From contig CM027377.1 in NCBI GenBank assembly GCA_015680905.1, positions 26,808,501-26,872,500 of the forward strand: a DNA stretch of 64,000 nucleotides. Reading direction: 5' to 3'. Shown here one piece after another: positions 1 through 10,526 of this stretch. The notes under the pieces are model-generated. The model made no database searches, had not been told where the DNA came from, and worked only from the letters and a program-made list of their open reading frames with translations. The position numbers were made by a program, and so were the translations under genes. How positions within the stretch are numbered: the first letter of the stretch is position 1; every line of letters begins with the position of its first letter. This DNA comes from Coptis chinensis. Lineage: Eukaryota; Streptophyta; Magnoliopsida; Ranunculales; Ranunculaceae.

Positions 1-552
1 CTATATGGAAGTTGTCATATTATACTCACACAAGGATATACAAGGCTTGATAGTTATTAGCCAATGATATACAATTAGTTTGTTGTTTGTTGAGTGACTA
101 TTGGTTTGAAATATTAAATTTCCTAGCAGGTTCCTAGCAGATCTGCATCCCTGTTGAATTTTACTCCCTGTTAGTTGAATTATGCTGCAGATTCAGTGGG
201 TTAAATAGGGACTTAGTTGGGTTAAGCTTAAGTCCTTCAAAAATATTTTATGGGCCTCACTAGAAAGCTCTGCTGAGCCTGAATGTCCAGGTCAAATTTC
301 TTTATTTTTTTTAAAAATTGAAACCCAAAAACCACGCCCCAGAAGTGTCTGTTCAAAAAACCATGCTAACTTAGGAGTGGTTCTTTCTTAAAGTGGCTAT
401 TGTATTTTCCAAGGCAAAAGACGCTTACCAAAGCGTGGTTTAAAATTTAAGACATGCTTATAAATGGGTCACCATCCGTCACTTTTTGTGCGTGGTTTTT
501 TAGGATAAAAGACGCACTGTACATATCTTTCTTAGGTGATTCTGTTGTAGTG
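1..552. mobile_element. Terminal segment of a CACTA (En/Spm-like) DNA transposon
   Basis: Read on the minus strand, the segment begins at 552 with CACTACAACAGAATCACCTA, which has the CACTA terminus typical of En/Spm transposons. Behind it the motif accacgc/gcgtggt recurs (about 331, 433, 490) and aaaagacgc occurs twice. Short motifs repeated just inside the ends, in both orientations, are usual for CACTA elements, where transposase binds them. The terminus abuts ankyrin-like coding sequence at 553, so it looks like an insertion into that pseudogene. The other end and any transposase lie outside the window, so the 3-bp target duplication cannot be tested. How far the element extends below about 280 is inferred. 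Confidence 0.55.
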
Positions 553-576
553 AGATCACTTGCCTCTCATTGCTTT
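553..576 (-). pseudogene. Small distal piece of the ankyrin-repeat pseudogene
   Basis: Read on the minus strand this stub gives residues like E-R-Q-V-I-S, which continue the ankyrin reading frame that stops at the far edge of the Copia element (6244), once a one-base frame change is allowed. It lies between the CACTA terminus (552) and the Copia LTR (577) and includes the GCTTT target duplication at 572-576. It is too short to classify on its own; the call rests on continuity with the larger piece. Confidence 0.5.
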
Positions 577-1321
577 TGTTGGGAAATAACGATACTAATC
601 GATCCCCACTACTAAGATAACTTGCACTTTGACCAACAACAACTCTAGAAAAATCTAAACTTTCACTACAGCTAAACTAGCAAGCCCAACTCTCTAAACA
701 ACTATCACAAACAAGTTATAATAATGCAAAAAAAAAAAAGCATACCACAACACAAGATGTAACGTGGTTCAGCCAATGGTGCCTACTTTCACAAGAGCTA
801 ATCCATTCATAACGTGGGAAGGAAGATTACAATCACTTCTCTCAAGTCTTTCCACCTTATTAGATCACTTCTCTCTCTTTACAAGCTTTTCTCTCTGCAA
901 ATGTTCTCTCTCAATCTTGATTGCTCTCAAAATTGGATTTCTCTGTAAGACTTAGGTTTTCCAAAACCTTGTTTCTGTTTATATAGTAAACTGCAATCTT
1001 GCGGTTACTGTAGCAAAATAGAAACTGCAAAATTAGACATGGGCGTGGGCGAGCTCTTGGCAAGGTCAAAACCGAGCGCGCGCGCCCTCAACAACCTGTT
1101 CCATGAGATGTTTAGACATAGGCGCGGACTCGCTCTTGGCAAGGCCAAATCTGAGTGCGCACGCCCTCAACAGTCTGTTTCGTGAGATGCTGAAAAAAAA
1201 CTATCTTCTTTTTCTCTCCAAGGCTCCCTTGGGCAAGACCATTTCCGAGCTTTCGCTCGCTCAAACTTCTTCACGCAAATACTACCGGATTCTCTCCTTC
1301 TTCCTCATGATAACTCCAACA
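577..1321 (-). repeat. 3' LTR of the Copia element
   Basis: 745-bp terminal repeat with TG...CA ends (5'-TGTTGGAGTTATC on the minus strand). It matches 5494-6243 along its length with scattered substitutions and small indels, for example the 4-5 bases missing near 1310 relative to the other copy. The visible divergence implies the insertion is not very recent. Confidence 0.92.
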
Positions 1322-1335
1322 ATCTCCCCCTCCCG
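1322..1335 (-). other. Polypurine tract of the Copia element
   Basis: Read on the minus strand, the run GGGAGGGGGAGAT lies directly upstream of the 3' LTR start. This is the expected position of the plus-strand primer for reverse transcription. Confidence 0.75.
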
Positions 1336-1372
1336 AACAGTGAGAGGGGATACCTCCATTGCAATTTCCAAA

Positions 1373-2745
1373 TCAACAGGAGGAGTGTGCTACCATTCCG
1401 GCGGTAGCACAACAAACATCAAACTTACCTTTCGGTAAAACTTTGGTCATCATATCTAATCCATTCTTGTCGGTATGGATCTTCTTAATGCTCAAATGCT
1501 TGTCTTCGAGAACTTCTCTAATCCAATGATAACGCACATATATGTGCTTGGATCTAGAATGAAAACTCGGATTCTTGCTCAAATGGATAGCGCTCTAACT
1601 GTCACATATAACTACAAATTGTTTCTAGTTTAGTCCTAGTTCATTGAAGAACCTTTTCATCCATAACATCTCTTTGCAACACTCAGTGGCTGCAATATAC
1701 TCGGTTTCTGTAGTGGAGAGGGCATCACACTTTTGCAACTTAGATTGCCAAGAAACTGCTCCCCCTACAAAAGTAAACAGATAACCGGAAGTGGACTTCA
1801 TCGAGTCAATATCACCTGCCATGTCTGTATCAGTGTAGCCTTCAAGTAAGGGCTTACTTCCACCAAAATACAAACACGCTTTGGAAGTGCCCTTAAGATA
1901 TCTCAATATCCACTTAACACCTTCCCAATGCTCCTTATCTGGATTTGACAGAAATCGGCTTACAACACCAACAGTGAAAGCAATATCCGGTCTAGTACAC
2001 ACCATTGCATACATCAAGCTGCCCACTACGGATACATAAGGAATATTTTCCATCTGACTCTGCTCATGCTCACCCTTTGGACACATCTCTTTGGTCATGC
2101 AGAATTGGCCACCAAGCGGACAACTGACTGGCTTCGCTTGATCCATGTTGAATCTCTTCAACACCTTCTCAATGTAGCTTTCTTGAGAAAGCCACAACTT
2201 CCCACTCTTTTTGTCATGAGTGATCCACATCCCAAGTATCTGCTTTGCTTGACCCAAATCCTTCATCTCAAAGGACTTACTCAAGTCTTTCTTCAGCTTG
2301 GATATCTTGTTGATGTTTTGGCCAACTATCAACATATCATCCACATACAACAAGAGCACTATGAAATCCCCATCTGGAAATTTTTGAACAAACACACAAT
2401 GATCGGAAGTGGACTTCATGTAGCCATGCTTCACCATAAAGGAATCAAACTTTATGTACCACTGTCTCGGTGCCTGCTTCAACCCATACAAACTCTTTAT
2501 CAGCTTGCATACTAGACATCTTCTTCAAGGTCTCCATGAAGAAAAGTTGTCTTGACATTTAGTTGCTCAACCTCTAGGTTCATACTTGTGGTCAGACCCA
2601 ATACCACCCTGATAGAAGTTATTTTAACTACAGAAGAGAAATTTTCATCAAAGTCAATACATTTCCTTTGACCGAATCCCTTCACAACAAGGCGAGCTTT
2701 GTGCCTTGGGTGTGGATTATTTTCCTCGTGCTTGACTTTGTAGAT
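1373..2745 (-). pseudogene. Copia reverse transcriptase and RNase H (broken)
   Basis: Ty1/copia RT followed by RNase H. Visible motifs, in order: KARLVVKGF (about 2690), the first catalytic block reading QLNVKTTF, SLYGLKQAPRQW (about 2490), the second catalytic block YVDDM (about 2340), GSLMYAMVCTRPDI (about 2020), the RNase H-linked ILRYLKGT and GYTDTDMAGD (about 1830), SKLQKCDALSTTETEYIAAT (about 1720) and a tail near 1400-1580. Breaks are a deletion between LHGDLEED and VCKLIKSL (about 2520), stops near 2510-2520 and a frame change near 1600. The first RT block has Asn (codon 2557-2559) where Asp is normally catalytic. It cannot yield an active enzyme. Confidence 0.9.
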
Positions 2746-4311
2746 CTACTTATTCTTGAGAACATTTCTTCCTTTTGGTTTCTCAACTAAGTTATAAGTG
2801 TGATTCTTATACAAAGAATCAATCTCATCATGCATGGCCTTCAACCACCTCTCTTTGTCTATACCTTCAAGAGCCTCTTGATAGTACATAGGTTCCCCAC
2901 CATTAGATAGTAAAACATACGTATGTGGTGGATACCTGGTTGAAGCTTGTCTCTCTATGTCGGACCTCCTTGCCCCATTTTCTTGTGGCTCAAGAGGATG
3001 CACTTCTTCTTGCTCTGGTGGTGGTTCATGCACTTCATTTACATCTTCTATATCAATAGGTTCTATCCCATCATGAGCAATATGATCATCATCATGAGCT
3101 TCAAACCCATGGTTCTCCGTATTCTCGATGCCTTCTGCACATTCCACAGTAGAAACTTCTGGTTCTGAATCAACAAGATCATTAGTGAAAGCTTCTAGCT
3201 TCTCACCATCCTCAAAGTCTGCTATGGTTTGGTCTTCTAAGAACACAACATCTCGACTTCGGATTACCTTCTTGTTAATTGGATCATAGAGTTTGTATCC
3301 AAACTTCTCATCCCCATAACCCAGAAAAGTGCACTGCTTAGTTTTGTCGTCAAACTTGGATCTCTCATCCTTGGGAATATGAACAAATTCCCTGCACCCA
3401 AATACCCTCAAGTATCCATAATTAACATCTCTGCCTGACCATACTCTTTCTGGATAATCACTATTCAGAGGCTTTGACGGTGATAGGTTGATCACATGTT
3501 CGGCTGTGTGCATTGCTTCTACCCTGTAACTTCTCGATAACTTAGAGTGAGACAGCACGCATCTTATCTTCTCTACAATGGTACGATTCATCCTCTCGGC
3601 TATATCATTGTGTTGTGGAGTCTTGGGAACGTTCTGCTCATGACGAATCCCATGACTCTTGCAATACTCTTCGAACGGCTATATGTACTCACCCCCATTA
3701 TCTAAGCGAATACACTTCAAAGGCTTCCCTGTCTCTCTTTCCACCATGCTATGGAATGTCTTGAACACGCCAAGTACTTCATCTTTGGTCTTCAGACTAT
3801 ATGCTCATATCTTTCTTGACGCATCATCAATAAAAGTCAAGAAGTACAAAGCTCCCCCATGGGACTTTACTTTCATAAGGCCACATAAATCAGTGTGTAC
3901 AAGCTCAAGGACATTGTCCTTTCTGTGAGACGGGAATCTTTGGAAAGACATCCTGTGTTGCTTTCCTACCAAACAATGAGTATATCTATTTAAATGCGTA
4001 CATTTTATATTTGGCAAGGCCTTTTGCTTGGCAAGAACTTCCATGCATTTTTCTCCCATATGACACAGTCTCTTATGCCATAGTTTGGAGGAAGCTTCTT
4101 CTTCTGCTGCATTTACTTCTGCTTTACACAAACTAGCCTGTGTTTTGTAAAGAGAGCAAGTTTTCTTCCCTTTGGCTGCTATAATGGAACCTCTGCTCAG
4201 TTTCCATACCCCGTTACCAAACGAGTTTAGAAAGCCATCATCATCTAACTTCCCTACGGAAATTAGGCTTAGCCAAATATCAGGGACATGTCTTACATCC
4301 TTGAGTGTCAA
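2746..4311 (-). pseudogene. Copia GAG-pre-integrase and integrase (broken)
   Basis: Integrase would insert the cDNA. On the minus strand the order is: a stretch continuing protease (TLKDVRHVPDIWLSLIS), the zinc-binding domain (LWHKRLCHMGEKC ... THCLVGKQHRMSF, about 4080-3950), the DDE core with HTDLCGL (about 3890), RLDNGGEY (about 3705) and HNDIAERMNRT (about 3590), then the conserved RVW...VFGCREF and FLGYGDEKFGYKLYDP blocks (about 3450-3270). A variable acidic linker (about 3240-2950) leads to the N-terminal RT lobe. In-frame stops occur near 3803 (at a position normally Trp) and just after the second catalytic Asp block (about 3690). The E block reads HND where the family usually has HNG. 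Confidence 0.9.
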
Positions 4312-5383
4312 GGTGTAGCCGACATTCTACATGAACATTACCAATACCTATAATCTTTGAGATGCCACTGTTACCCATCTTTACCTCACAAAATTCACCA
4401 CAGCTATAGGTGGTGAAGAATCCCCTGTGCGGTGTGACGTGATAGGATGCTCCTGTATCTATCACCCACTCTGTATCCTTGCATGAGGTACTAACACAAC
4501 ACTCACCACAATCTGACACAATTCCCACTAGATCATCGTCTACTAGTGCGGTAGTATCTCGGCCTGTGTTTTTGTTCTTATTTACCATGTCTTCATGTAC
4601 ACAGTTATTCTTCTCATCCCTCTTCAGTGTTCTGCACTCATACCTGAAGTGACCCTTGGTGGCACAATAGTAATGTTGTCTCTCTACCTTAGGAGTTCTA
4701 GCTTCACCCCTAGATTTGCTTCTGTCATCACCTCTAGAATGAGATGGTTTTCTGCTCTTACCTCTCCCCCGCTTCTCTGTGACAAGGATCTCTGAGTGAG
4801 AGGAGCTGCTTCTTGAACCCCTTCTTGTCTCCTCATTCAACAATGCCCCGATAGCCATCTCCATGGAAATAACTCCATCCTTAGCGGCTCTGTTAAGAGA
4901 AACTGCTGACATCTCCCAATTGTCGGGTAGAGAACTTAATAAGAACAAAGCCTCAACTTTGTCACCCATATCAATCTTCATCAAGTACAACTAATTTATG
5001 ATATTCTATACTTCATTAAGATGCTCAGACATTGAAGAACCTTCTTTGTACTTCGTGTTTGCAAACTTCTTAATGAGCAGCACTTTGTTTCCGGCCTACT
5101 TCCTCTCATAGAGGTCTTCGAGTTTCTTCCACAAGCCAAAAGCGATAGTCTCTTAGGATACATGGTGGAAGACATTGTCGTCAATCCACTGTCGAATGTA
5201 CCCAATTGCTTTTCTGTCAAGCTTGTTCCACTCAACCACGGCAGTCACTTCCAGTTTTACTCCCCTATTCTCAATGGGTTGTGCCAAGTCCTTGCAATAT
5301 AGCAAGTCTTCCATCTTAGCTTTCAAAATAGTGTAGTTTGCTCTATTCAGACTAGTCATGCGAGTGTTTACAGAATGATCCAT
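4280..5383 (-). pseudogene. Copia gag, nucleocapsid zinc knuckle and protease (broken)
   Basis: Gag forms the virus-like particle. The start at 5383 gives MDHSVNTRMTSLNRANYTIL, an N terminus typical of copia Gag, which is followed by a stop and a frame change between about 5150 and 4990. A downstream frame carries LLSSLPDNWE, an Arg/Ser-rich basic stretch, and a knuckle at about 4636-4678 reading HYYCATKGHFRYEC, in which the first cysteine of the CX2CX4HX4C pattern is His. The protease motif VIDTGASYHVTP follows at about 4440-4475. The N-terminal Gag part could have other small lesions. The missing cysteine suggests that RNA binding would be impaired even if the frame were open. Confidence 0.85.
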
Positions 5384-5478
5384 CTCTACAAGCTATTTCA
5401 ACTCAAACCTTCTCTCAGGAATTTTGTCAAACACCTTCCGAGCAAAATTTGGATAACAACCTAGATTAATCTAACCAA

Positions 5479-5490
5479 GGCTCTGATACA
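5479..5490 (-). other. Primer binding site of the Copia element
   Basis: On the minus strand TGTATCAGAGCC lies three bases inside the 5' LTR. It closely matches the TGGTATCAGAGC site used by plant copia elements that prime with initiator methionine tRNA. The third base is changed, which may have arisen after insertion. Confidence 0.75.
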
Positions 5491-5493
5491 ACT

Positions 5494-6243
5494 TGTTGGG
5501 GAATAACAATACCAATCAATCCCCACTACTAAGATAACTTGCACTTTGACCAACAACAACTCCAGAAAAATCTAAACTTTCACTATAGCTAAACTAGCAA
5601 TCCCAACTCTCTAAACAACTATCACAAACAAGTCATAATAATGCAAATAAAATAGAGCATACTACAACACAAGATGTAACGTGGTTCGGCCAATGGTGCC
5701 TACTTCCACAAGAGCTAATCCTTTTATAACGTGGGAAGGAAGATTACAATTACTCCTCTCAAGTTTCTCCACCTTACTAAATCACTCCTCTCTCTTTACA
5801 AACTTTTCTCTTTGCAAAGGTTCTCTCTCAATCTTGATTGCTCTCAAAATTGGGTTTCTTTGTAAGACTTAGGTTTTCCAAAACCTTGTTTCTGTTTATA
5901 TACTAAACTGCAATCTCGCGATTACTGTAGCAAAATAGAAACTGTGAAATTAGACATGGGCGCGGGCGCGCTCTTGGCAAGGCCAAAACTGAGCGCGCGC
6001 GCCCTCAATGACCTGTTCCATGAGATATTTAGACATGGGCGCGGACACGTTCTTGTAAAGGCCAAATCTGAGCGTGCGCCCTCAATAGTCTGTTTTGTGA
6101 AATGCTGAAAAAAAAACTATTTTCTTTTTCTCTCCAAGGCTCCCTTGGGCAAGACCATTTCCGAGCTTTCGCTCGTTTAAACTTCTTCACGTAAACACCA
6201 CCGGATTCTCTCCTTCTTCCTCATGTGAGGGATAACTCCAACA
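5494..6243 (-). repeat. 5' LTR of the Copia element
   Basis: 750-bp terminal repeat, the upstream LTR in the element's own orientation. It should hold the promoter (not mapped here). It ends at the GCTTT duplication 6244-6248. Confidence 0.92.
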
Positions 6244-6780
6244 GCTTTGTATAGGTCGCAAGGTTTAAAACTGTACTTCCTCGTTCGTCCTTCCTATTTA
6301 TTACATATTCCTTATCAATAAGTTTTAACCATGACTTTAAATGCTTCAAATTGTCTGTTCTGCACCGCAAGATGAAGAGCAGTTTCCTCTTGAATGGTCA
6401 TGTCCTCAGTAGGCTCTGGACAGGTTGAAAGTAACTCACTAATGACATATATTCTACCTTTTGTGAGTAGTCCTTCTGTCTTTACTAGTGAGACGACAGT
6501 AAGCAAGGTCAATCTTCAAAAGCTCCCTTACAATCTCCACATAGTCAGTTGCAGAAGCTATATGTATGGGGCTAAACCCATCTTGATTAAACTCTGTTGC
6601 AAACTCAGGCTTCAATCATATCATCTCCTTCACAAAACTAAAATGCCCAGCCATAGCAGCAACATGCAAAGGATTCTGAACTGATGCTAGGGCAACACCA
6701 TAGAGCAAAAGTGGTTGTTCTTTAAGCAAATGAAGCAAGCCACCAACATCTCCTGTTAAAGAAGCCTCAAACAACTTCCT
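6244..6780 (-). pseudogene. Ankyrin-repeat protein pseudogene (BDA1/ITN1-type family)
   Basis: Minus-strand reading gives several ankyrin repeats: KLFEASLTGDVGGLLHLL, NPLHVAAMAGHFSFVKEM, DGFSPIHIASATDYVEIVR, ETALHLAVQNRQFEAFKVM and DERGSTVLNLATYTKQ. Wording of this kind is typical of plant ankyrin proteins that carry a C-terminal PGG membrane domain and act in immunity. The gene is dead. There is an in-frame TGA after VKEMI (about 6620), a frame change near 6325, no start codon ahead of KLFEASL, and a Copia insertion within the ankyrin region at 6244. A CACTA element follows it at 553. The C-terminal membrane part is not present in the window. Confidence 0.85.
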
Positions 6781-7784
6781 ATTTGGCCTAGAACAATGAG
6801 ATTTGTTCTAGGACAATGAATTAAATGAAACTTCCACTTTCAAATTTGGCCTAGAACAATGAGATTTTTAAATAGTTGAACCAACAAATGTGAAACAACG
6901 CAAGAATGTTGTTGAGTGCATGCATTTATTTATAAGACTTGCAACTGAAGCAAAAGTATAATATGCAAAACTAGTTCTCTAGATTCATACATAACTAACT
7001 GTCATTATGACCGGAGTTTAGAATAAAGAAGTGACTTTACTTCGTAGTTCTTATAGTATTTCATTACGCAAGAACTTAAAGTTCCATGTAACAATTGTAA
7101 TAAGGTGTTATCTACAGAGAGTGACCCATAGATATTGCGATCAAAGACGAATCCTATTATCTGCAGTGTTATTATATATACTAGCAAGATGCACGTGTTA
7201 TGCACGCGATATAAAAAATGCACGTGTTCTGCACATAGATGACAAATAAATGTTTAAAAAAAAGTACGCTAACATAGTTTTGTGTTCCAAGTTTTTTTTT
7301 CTTAATTCTTTTATAAAATTATGTTACAGTTGTCAATTACTCGATTATAAATAAATTTTGTTGAAGACCCTATCTTACATGGCAAACATACGAAGTGAAC
7401 TTTGTCAAAATGTTAATAAGAAAAATACAATAATTACTCCCTCTATAGAGATGTGGAAATGAAAAGAGAAAGAAAAAAAGAAAAAAACACGCTTCTACGA
7501 AATAAGCAAATCCCTTAAGAGTAACACCTGAGATCCTTGACCGAACTACATTACTTTTAAGGCTCTGCAAAACATATAAAAGTTAGTTTAGAAACCATGT
7601 TATTGAAATTTGAAAGCTCGTCAAAGTCTCATAATTGTTGATGCACTGGAACAGATAGAGTTTGTCAAAAACCAAGATTGCACTGAAGCTTTTGCACAAA
7701 CCTTGCGTTGGACAAACAACCAAAGTTCTACATAATGTTCACTGCATGCTAGGATAGCATAGCCATCACATTCAAATTTGTATG
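6781..7784. other. Spacer, no gene recognised
   Basis: AT-rich. A 23-bp unit starting tttggcctagaacaatgaga occurs twice as a direct repeat (6782-6804 and 6845-6867), immediately upstream of the ankyrin relic, and may be where its 5' end was lost. A short stretch near 7190-7230 repeats tgcacgtgtt. At 7621-7784 a minus-strand frame is open up to the Tat-element insertion; see the entry at 15531. Confidence 0.5.
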
Positions 7785-8187
7785 TGTGTAGACCCCCACC
7801 TTGTGGCTCATTAAGCCCAAGGATCCAACCCAAATCAATTAAGCTCAAGGGCTTAATCCTAGCTACACCCAATAACTGGTCTATTTAAGAATATGTCCAG
7901 GTTCATTATTGTAGAAAGATAAGGATAAAAGTTCAAAGAGATAACAATTCTTGTGACACAAACAAGCACAGTCCTCTTAGGACTCAACCTCTTCATTCAT
8001 ATAAAAACCATTTTTTCTCATAATGTGAACTACATTGAAACTTGATCTCTAGATAATAGATCTTGGGTACGTAGGCAGCCATTATCTTGATTCAGTTTCA
8101 TCTCCTTATACATCAAATTTCCTCTGTTTCTTAGTGTGTTCTTTATCATTTGCTCTCATTGTGTTGAAGCAGGTTATTGCCGAAACA
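7785..8187 (+). repeat. 5' LTR of gypsy element 1
   Basis: 403 bp, TG...CA. It ends gccgaaaca, and the primer site follows four bases later. It is similar to 14322-14734 throughout, with a 10-bp net length difference. Confidence 0.9.
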
Positions 8188-8191
8188 TAAT

Positions 8192-8207
8192 TGGCGCCGT
8201 CTGTGGG
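8192..8207 (+). other. Primer binding site of gypsy element 1
   Basis: TGGCGCCGTCTGTGGG begins four bases after the LTR. TGG pairs with the CCA end of a tRNA. The same 16 bases occur in the second gypsy element at 45889, although the LTRs of the two elements differ. I cannot name the tRNA with certainty; Asp or Arg are the usual primers in this group. Confidence 0.75.
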
Positions 8208-8242
8208 TTTTTTAGAATCTATTATCACGTGAAACAATCAAG

Positions 8243-9455
8243 ATGGTAAGCACAAGAAGCAGACCAAATAGTCAACATATTCCTCCTGCCAATAGGAATT
8301 GCAACCCTCGAAATTCAAGTCGGCCAATATAAGAATCGTTGAACAATCGAGTTGCTCCTAGTGGTAGGATCAATTCTCAACATCTAACTACAGCAACGCC
8401 ACCACCACTGCAAACGGTAGTACAAACGCCGCCGCTACCACCCTAACAGTCTTGCAACAAGAAAACCTACAAGTCGGTAATCCTCCACGCAGTCCGCCAT
8501 CCATCCATGTCGATCCTTCAGTTGACATGAATATGGACGTGGACATTACTCTCACACCAACTAACGGAAAAGGTGATAGTAACAGCCAACTCACCCCTAA
8601 TACGGTTGAGCGCGAGTTACGACAAGTCAAAATTTTAAATAGGAACTTGAGAAGGAAGCTGGCAAAGTGGCGAAGGCCGGTGGACGATGTTGCCAATTCA
8701 ACAACATCAAGGTGACCATGCAGGGACGCAGGCCATTCCAGTGTATGGGATCATCTTGAAGATCCACCTCATCGTCCTTAACAACGTGTTATTTCTCAAG
8801 CACAATCAAACAGTGCACGCTCTAAGAGTTACCCGAACTTATGGGGAGAATCGAATTGGTAGGGATAACTACTACCCTAGACATGTCTGATCTCAAAGGG
8901 AAGATTTACCTCTGAGAAGCAATTTTAGGGAAAACCACCATCCGAGATATATCCGACATGACTGGGAAGGCGGGCATCGCAGACAAGAGCAACAAAACAT
9001 GGAGGATCGGTATAATTATACCGACCACCCTGCTGAGGGTGACTACCGACCTAGACAGGCTGGTTATAGGGATAGAGAAAGACAATCACCGGTCGGAGCT
9101 AATCGTGCATACCGCCAAAGATCTCTAACTCCAATAAGAGACAATGGAAGGTATCCTTCTCCACATGGGCACGACCGGGGGCGTCTAGCTGTTCGAGCCG
9201 ATACTTTAACTCTAACAGAACAACAGTTGAAAGAGTTGATTGCAAAAGAACTTAACGATAGAGAGTCAAGGGATGTAAGAATGAAAAACTTGACAATCAA
9301 TGCAATGATGGCGTACTTGATAAGTTTTCGCTCAACATTCAGGAAGCTTACCACCATCCTGACTTCAAACAACCCGATTTTGAACTTTATGATGAGTCGA
9401 AAGGAGATCTTAGCTTGCATGTTCTTTCATTCAAAACCCTATGTTGTGATGCCTA
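8243..9455 (+). pseudogene. Gypsy gag remnant (element 1)
   Basis: The ATG at 8243, about 50 bases after the primer site, opens MVSTRSRPNSQHIPP, a normal-looking Gag start, but the frame stops after about 30 codons. Recognisable Gag-like pieces continue in shifting frames: a basic coiled stretch TVERELRQVKILNRNLRRKL (about 8602-8660) and, near 9350-9430, the start of the conserved Gag core (HPDFKQPDFELYDESKGD). The rest of Gag is gone and sequence passes at about 9450-9465 into the zinc-binding part of integrase. The segment 8700-9340 has many stops in every frame. Confidence 0.7.
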
Positions 9456-9461
9456 TCAAAA

Positions 9462-10526
9462 CAGGAAGAACTTCAAGTTTTAGAAGAGATTCACTCTGGC
9501 TTATGCGGAAGCCACTCCAAGGGACGAAGTTTAGCTCATAAGGCTATGACACAGGGCTATTGGTGGCCAGAGATGCAAAAGGATACAAAACACCTATCTG
9601 AGAGGTGTGAGTCATGCCAAAAGCATGACAATATGAGTAAAATCCATGTTACTGAGTTACATCCCATGCTTAGCCCATGGCCATTTGCCAAATGGGGCTT
9701 AGACATTATTAGACCTTTACCTAAAGCTCCAGGTAGTATACGATTCCTACTTGTGGCAACCGATTACTTTACCAAATGGGTAGAAGTGAAGCCTTTGGTT
9801 CAAATCCATGCTTCCAACGTCAAAATGTTTTTATGGAGATATTGTCTGTTGTTTTGGCATCCCTGCTGCACTTGTATCAGATAATGGTAAACAATTTGAT
9901 GCTGAAGAAATTCATCAGTTCTGTGCTAATTTGAAGATATGGCATAACTTCTCCACACCTTATGATCCGCAGGCCAATGGGCAGGCCGAAGCCACCAATA
10001 AGGTGATTTTGGCCAACCTAAAGAGACGTTTGACAGGCGCCAAAGGAAATTGGGTCAAGGAGTTACCAACTGTCTTGTGGGCTTATAGGACAATGCCAAA
10101 ATATTCAACTGCATTATCACCTTTTAACCTTGTATATGGTGCTGAAACAGTCTTACCTACAGAGTTGATTTCCAATACATCTCGGTCAGTTGTTGTTGAA
10201 ATAGGCTCCAATGACAATACTTTGGCTCAGTCAAAAGCTTTTATTGATGAGGTCTGCTCTGAGGGACTACAACAGCTTATTAAGTATCAAGTTAATATGA
10301 AACGGAACTATGACAAGAAGATCCGTCCTAAGTCTTTTGCTCCTGAGGACTGGGTTCTATGTAGAACCCAAAGCTTATAGAATCAGGAAAGTTTGGAGAA
10401 AATTGGCAAGGACCCTACATCATAGATCATCCAGCATCTAATGGGTCATATTTCCTCCGTACTGTTTCTGGAAGAATGATAGAGAAGACATGGAATGTTT
10501 ACCACCTTTGCAAGTTTTACCATTAG
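9462..10526 (+). pseudogene. Gypsy integrase (element 1), frameshifted
   Basis: The integrase starts in its H2C2 zinc-binding domain: EEIHSGLCGSHS (about 9485), TQGYWWPEMQ (9549), CESCQKHD (about 9608). The DDE core has WGLDIIRPLP (first Asp, about 9700), SDNGKQFD (second Asp, about 9880) and NGQAEATNK (Glu, about 9975), then LWAYRT and the C-terminal domain ending YHLCKFYH, stop 10524-10526. Frame changes occur near 9830-9860 and about 10370. The catalytic triad is intact. Upstream RNase H is absent because of the internal deletion. Confidence 0.88.

Larger units (their letters stand above)
577..6243 (-). mobile_element. Ty1/copia LTR retrotransposon, Tnt1/Tork-like, complete but degenerate
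   Basis: The element is bounded by two similar LTRs of 745 and 750 bp that begin TGTTGG and end CCAACA, and is flanked by an identical 5-bp duplication GCTTT (572-576 and 6244-6248). On the minus strand it has a primer binding site resembling initiator Met-tRNA, then gag, zinc knuckle, aspartic protease, integrase, RT and RNase H, then a purine tract. Integrase before RT is the Ty1/copia order. The coding frame is broken by stops, frameshifts and a deletion in RT, so it cannot move by itself. Motif wording through integrase and RNase H closely matches the Tnt1/Tork lineage. It sits inside an ankyrin-repeat pseudogene. Confidence 0.93.

Noticed and set aside
764..955. Open frame repeated at 5681-5872
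   Set aside because: Both lie inside the two Copia LTRs, so they are copies of untranslated LTR sequence, not a gene.
2066..2515. Plus-strand open frame of 149 codons
   Set aside because: It is the complement of the conserved Copia RT region; the minus strand has the family motifs.
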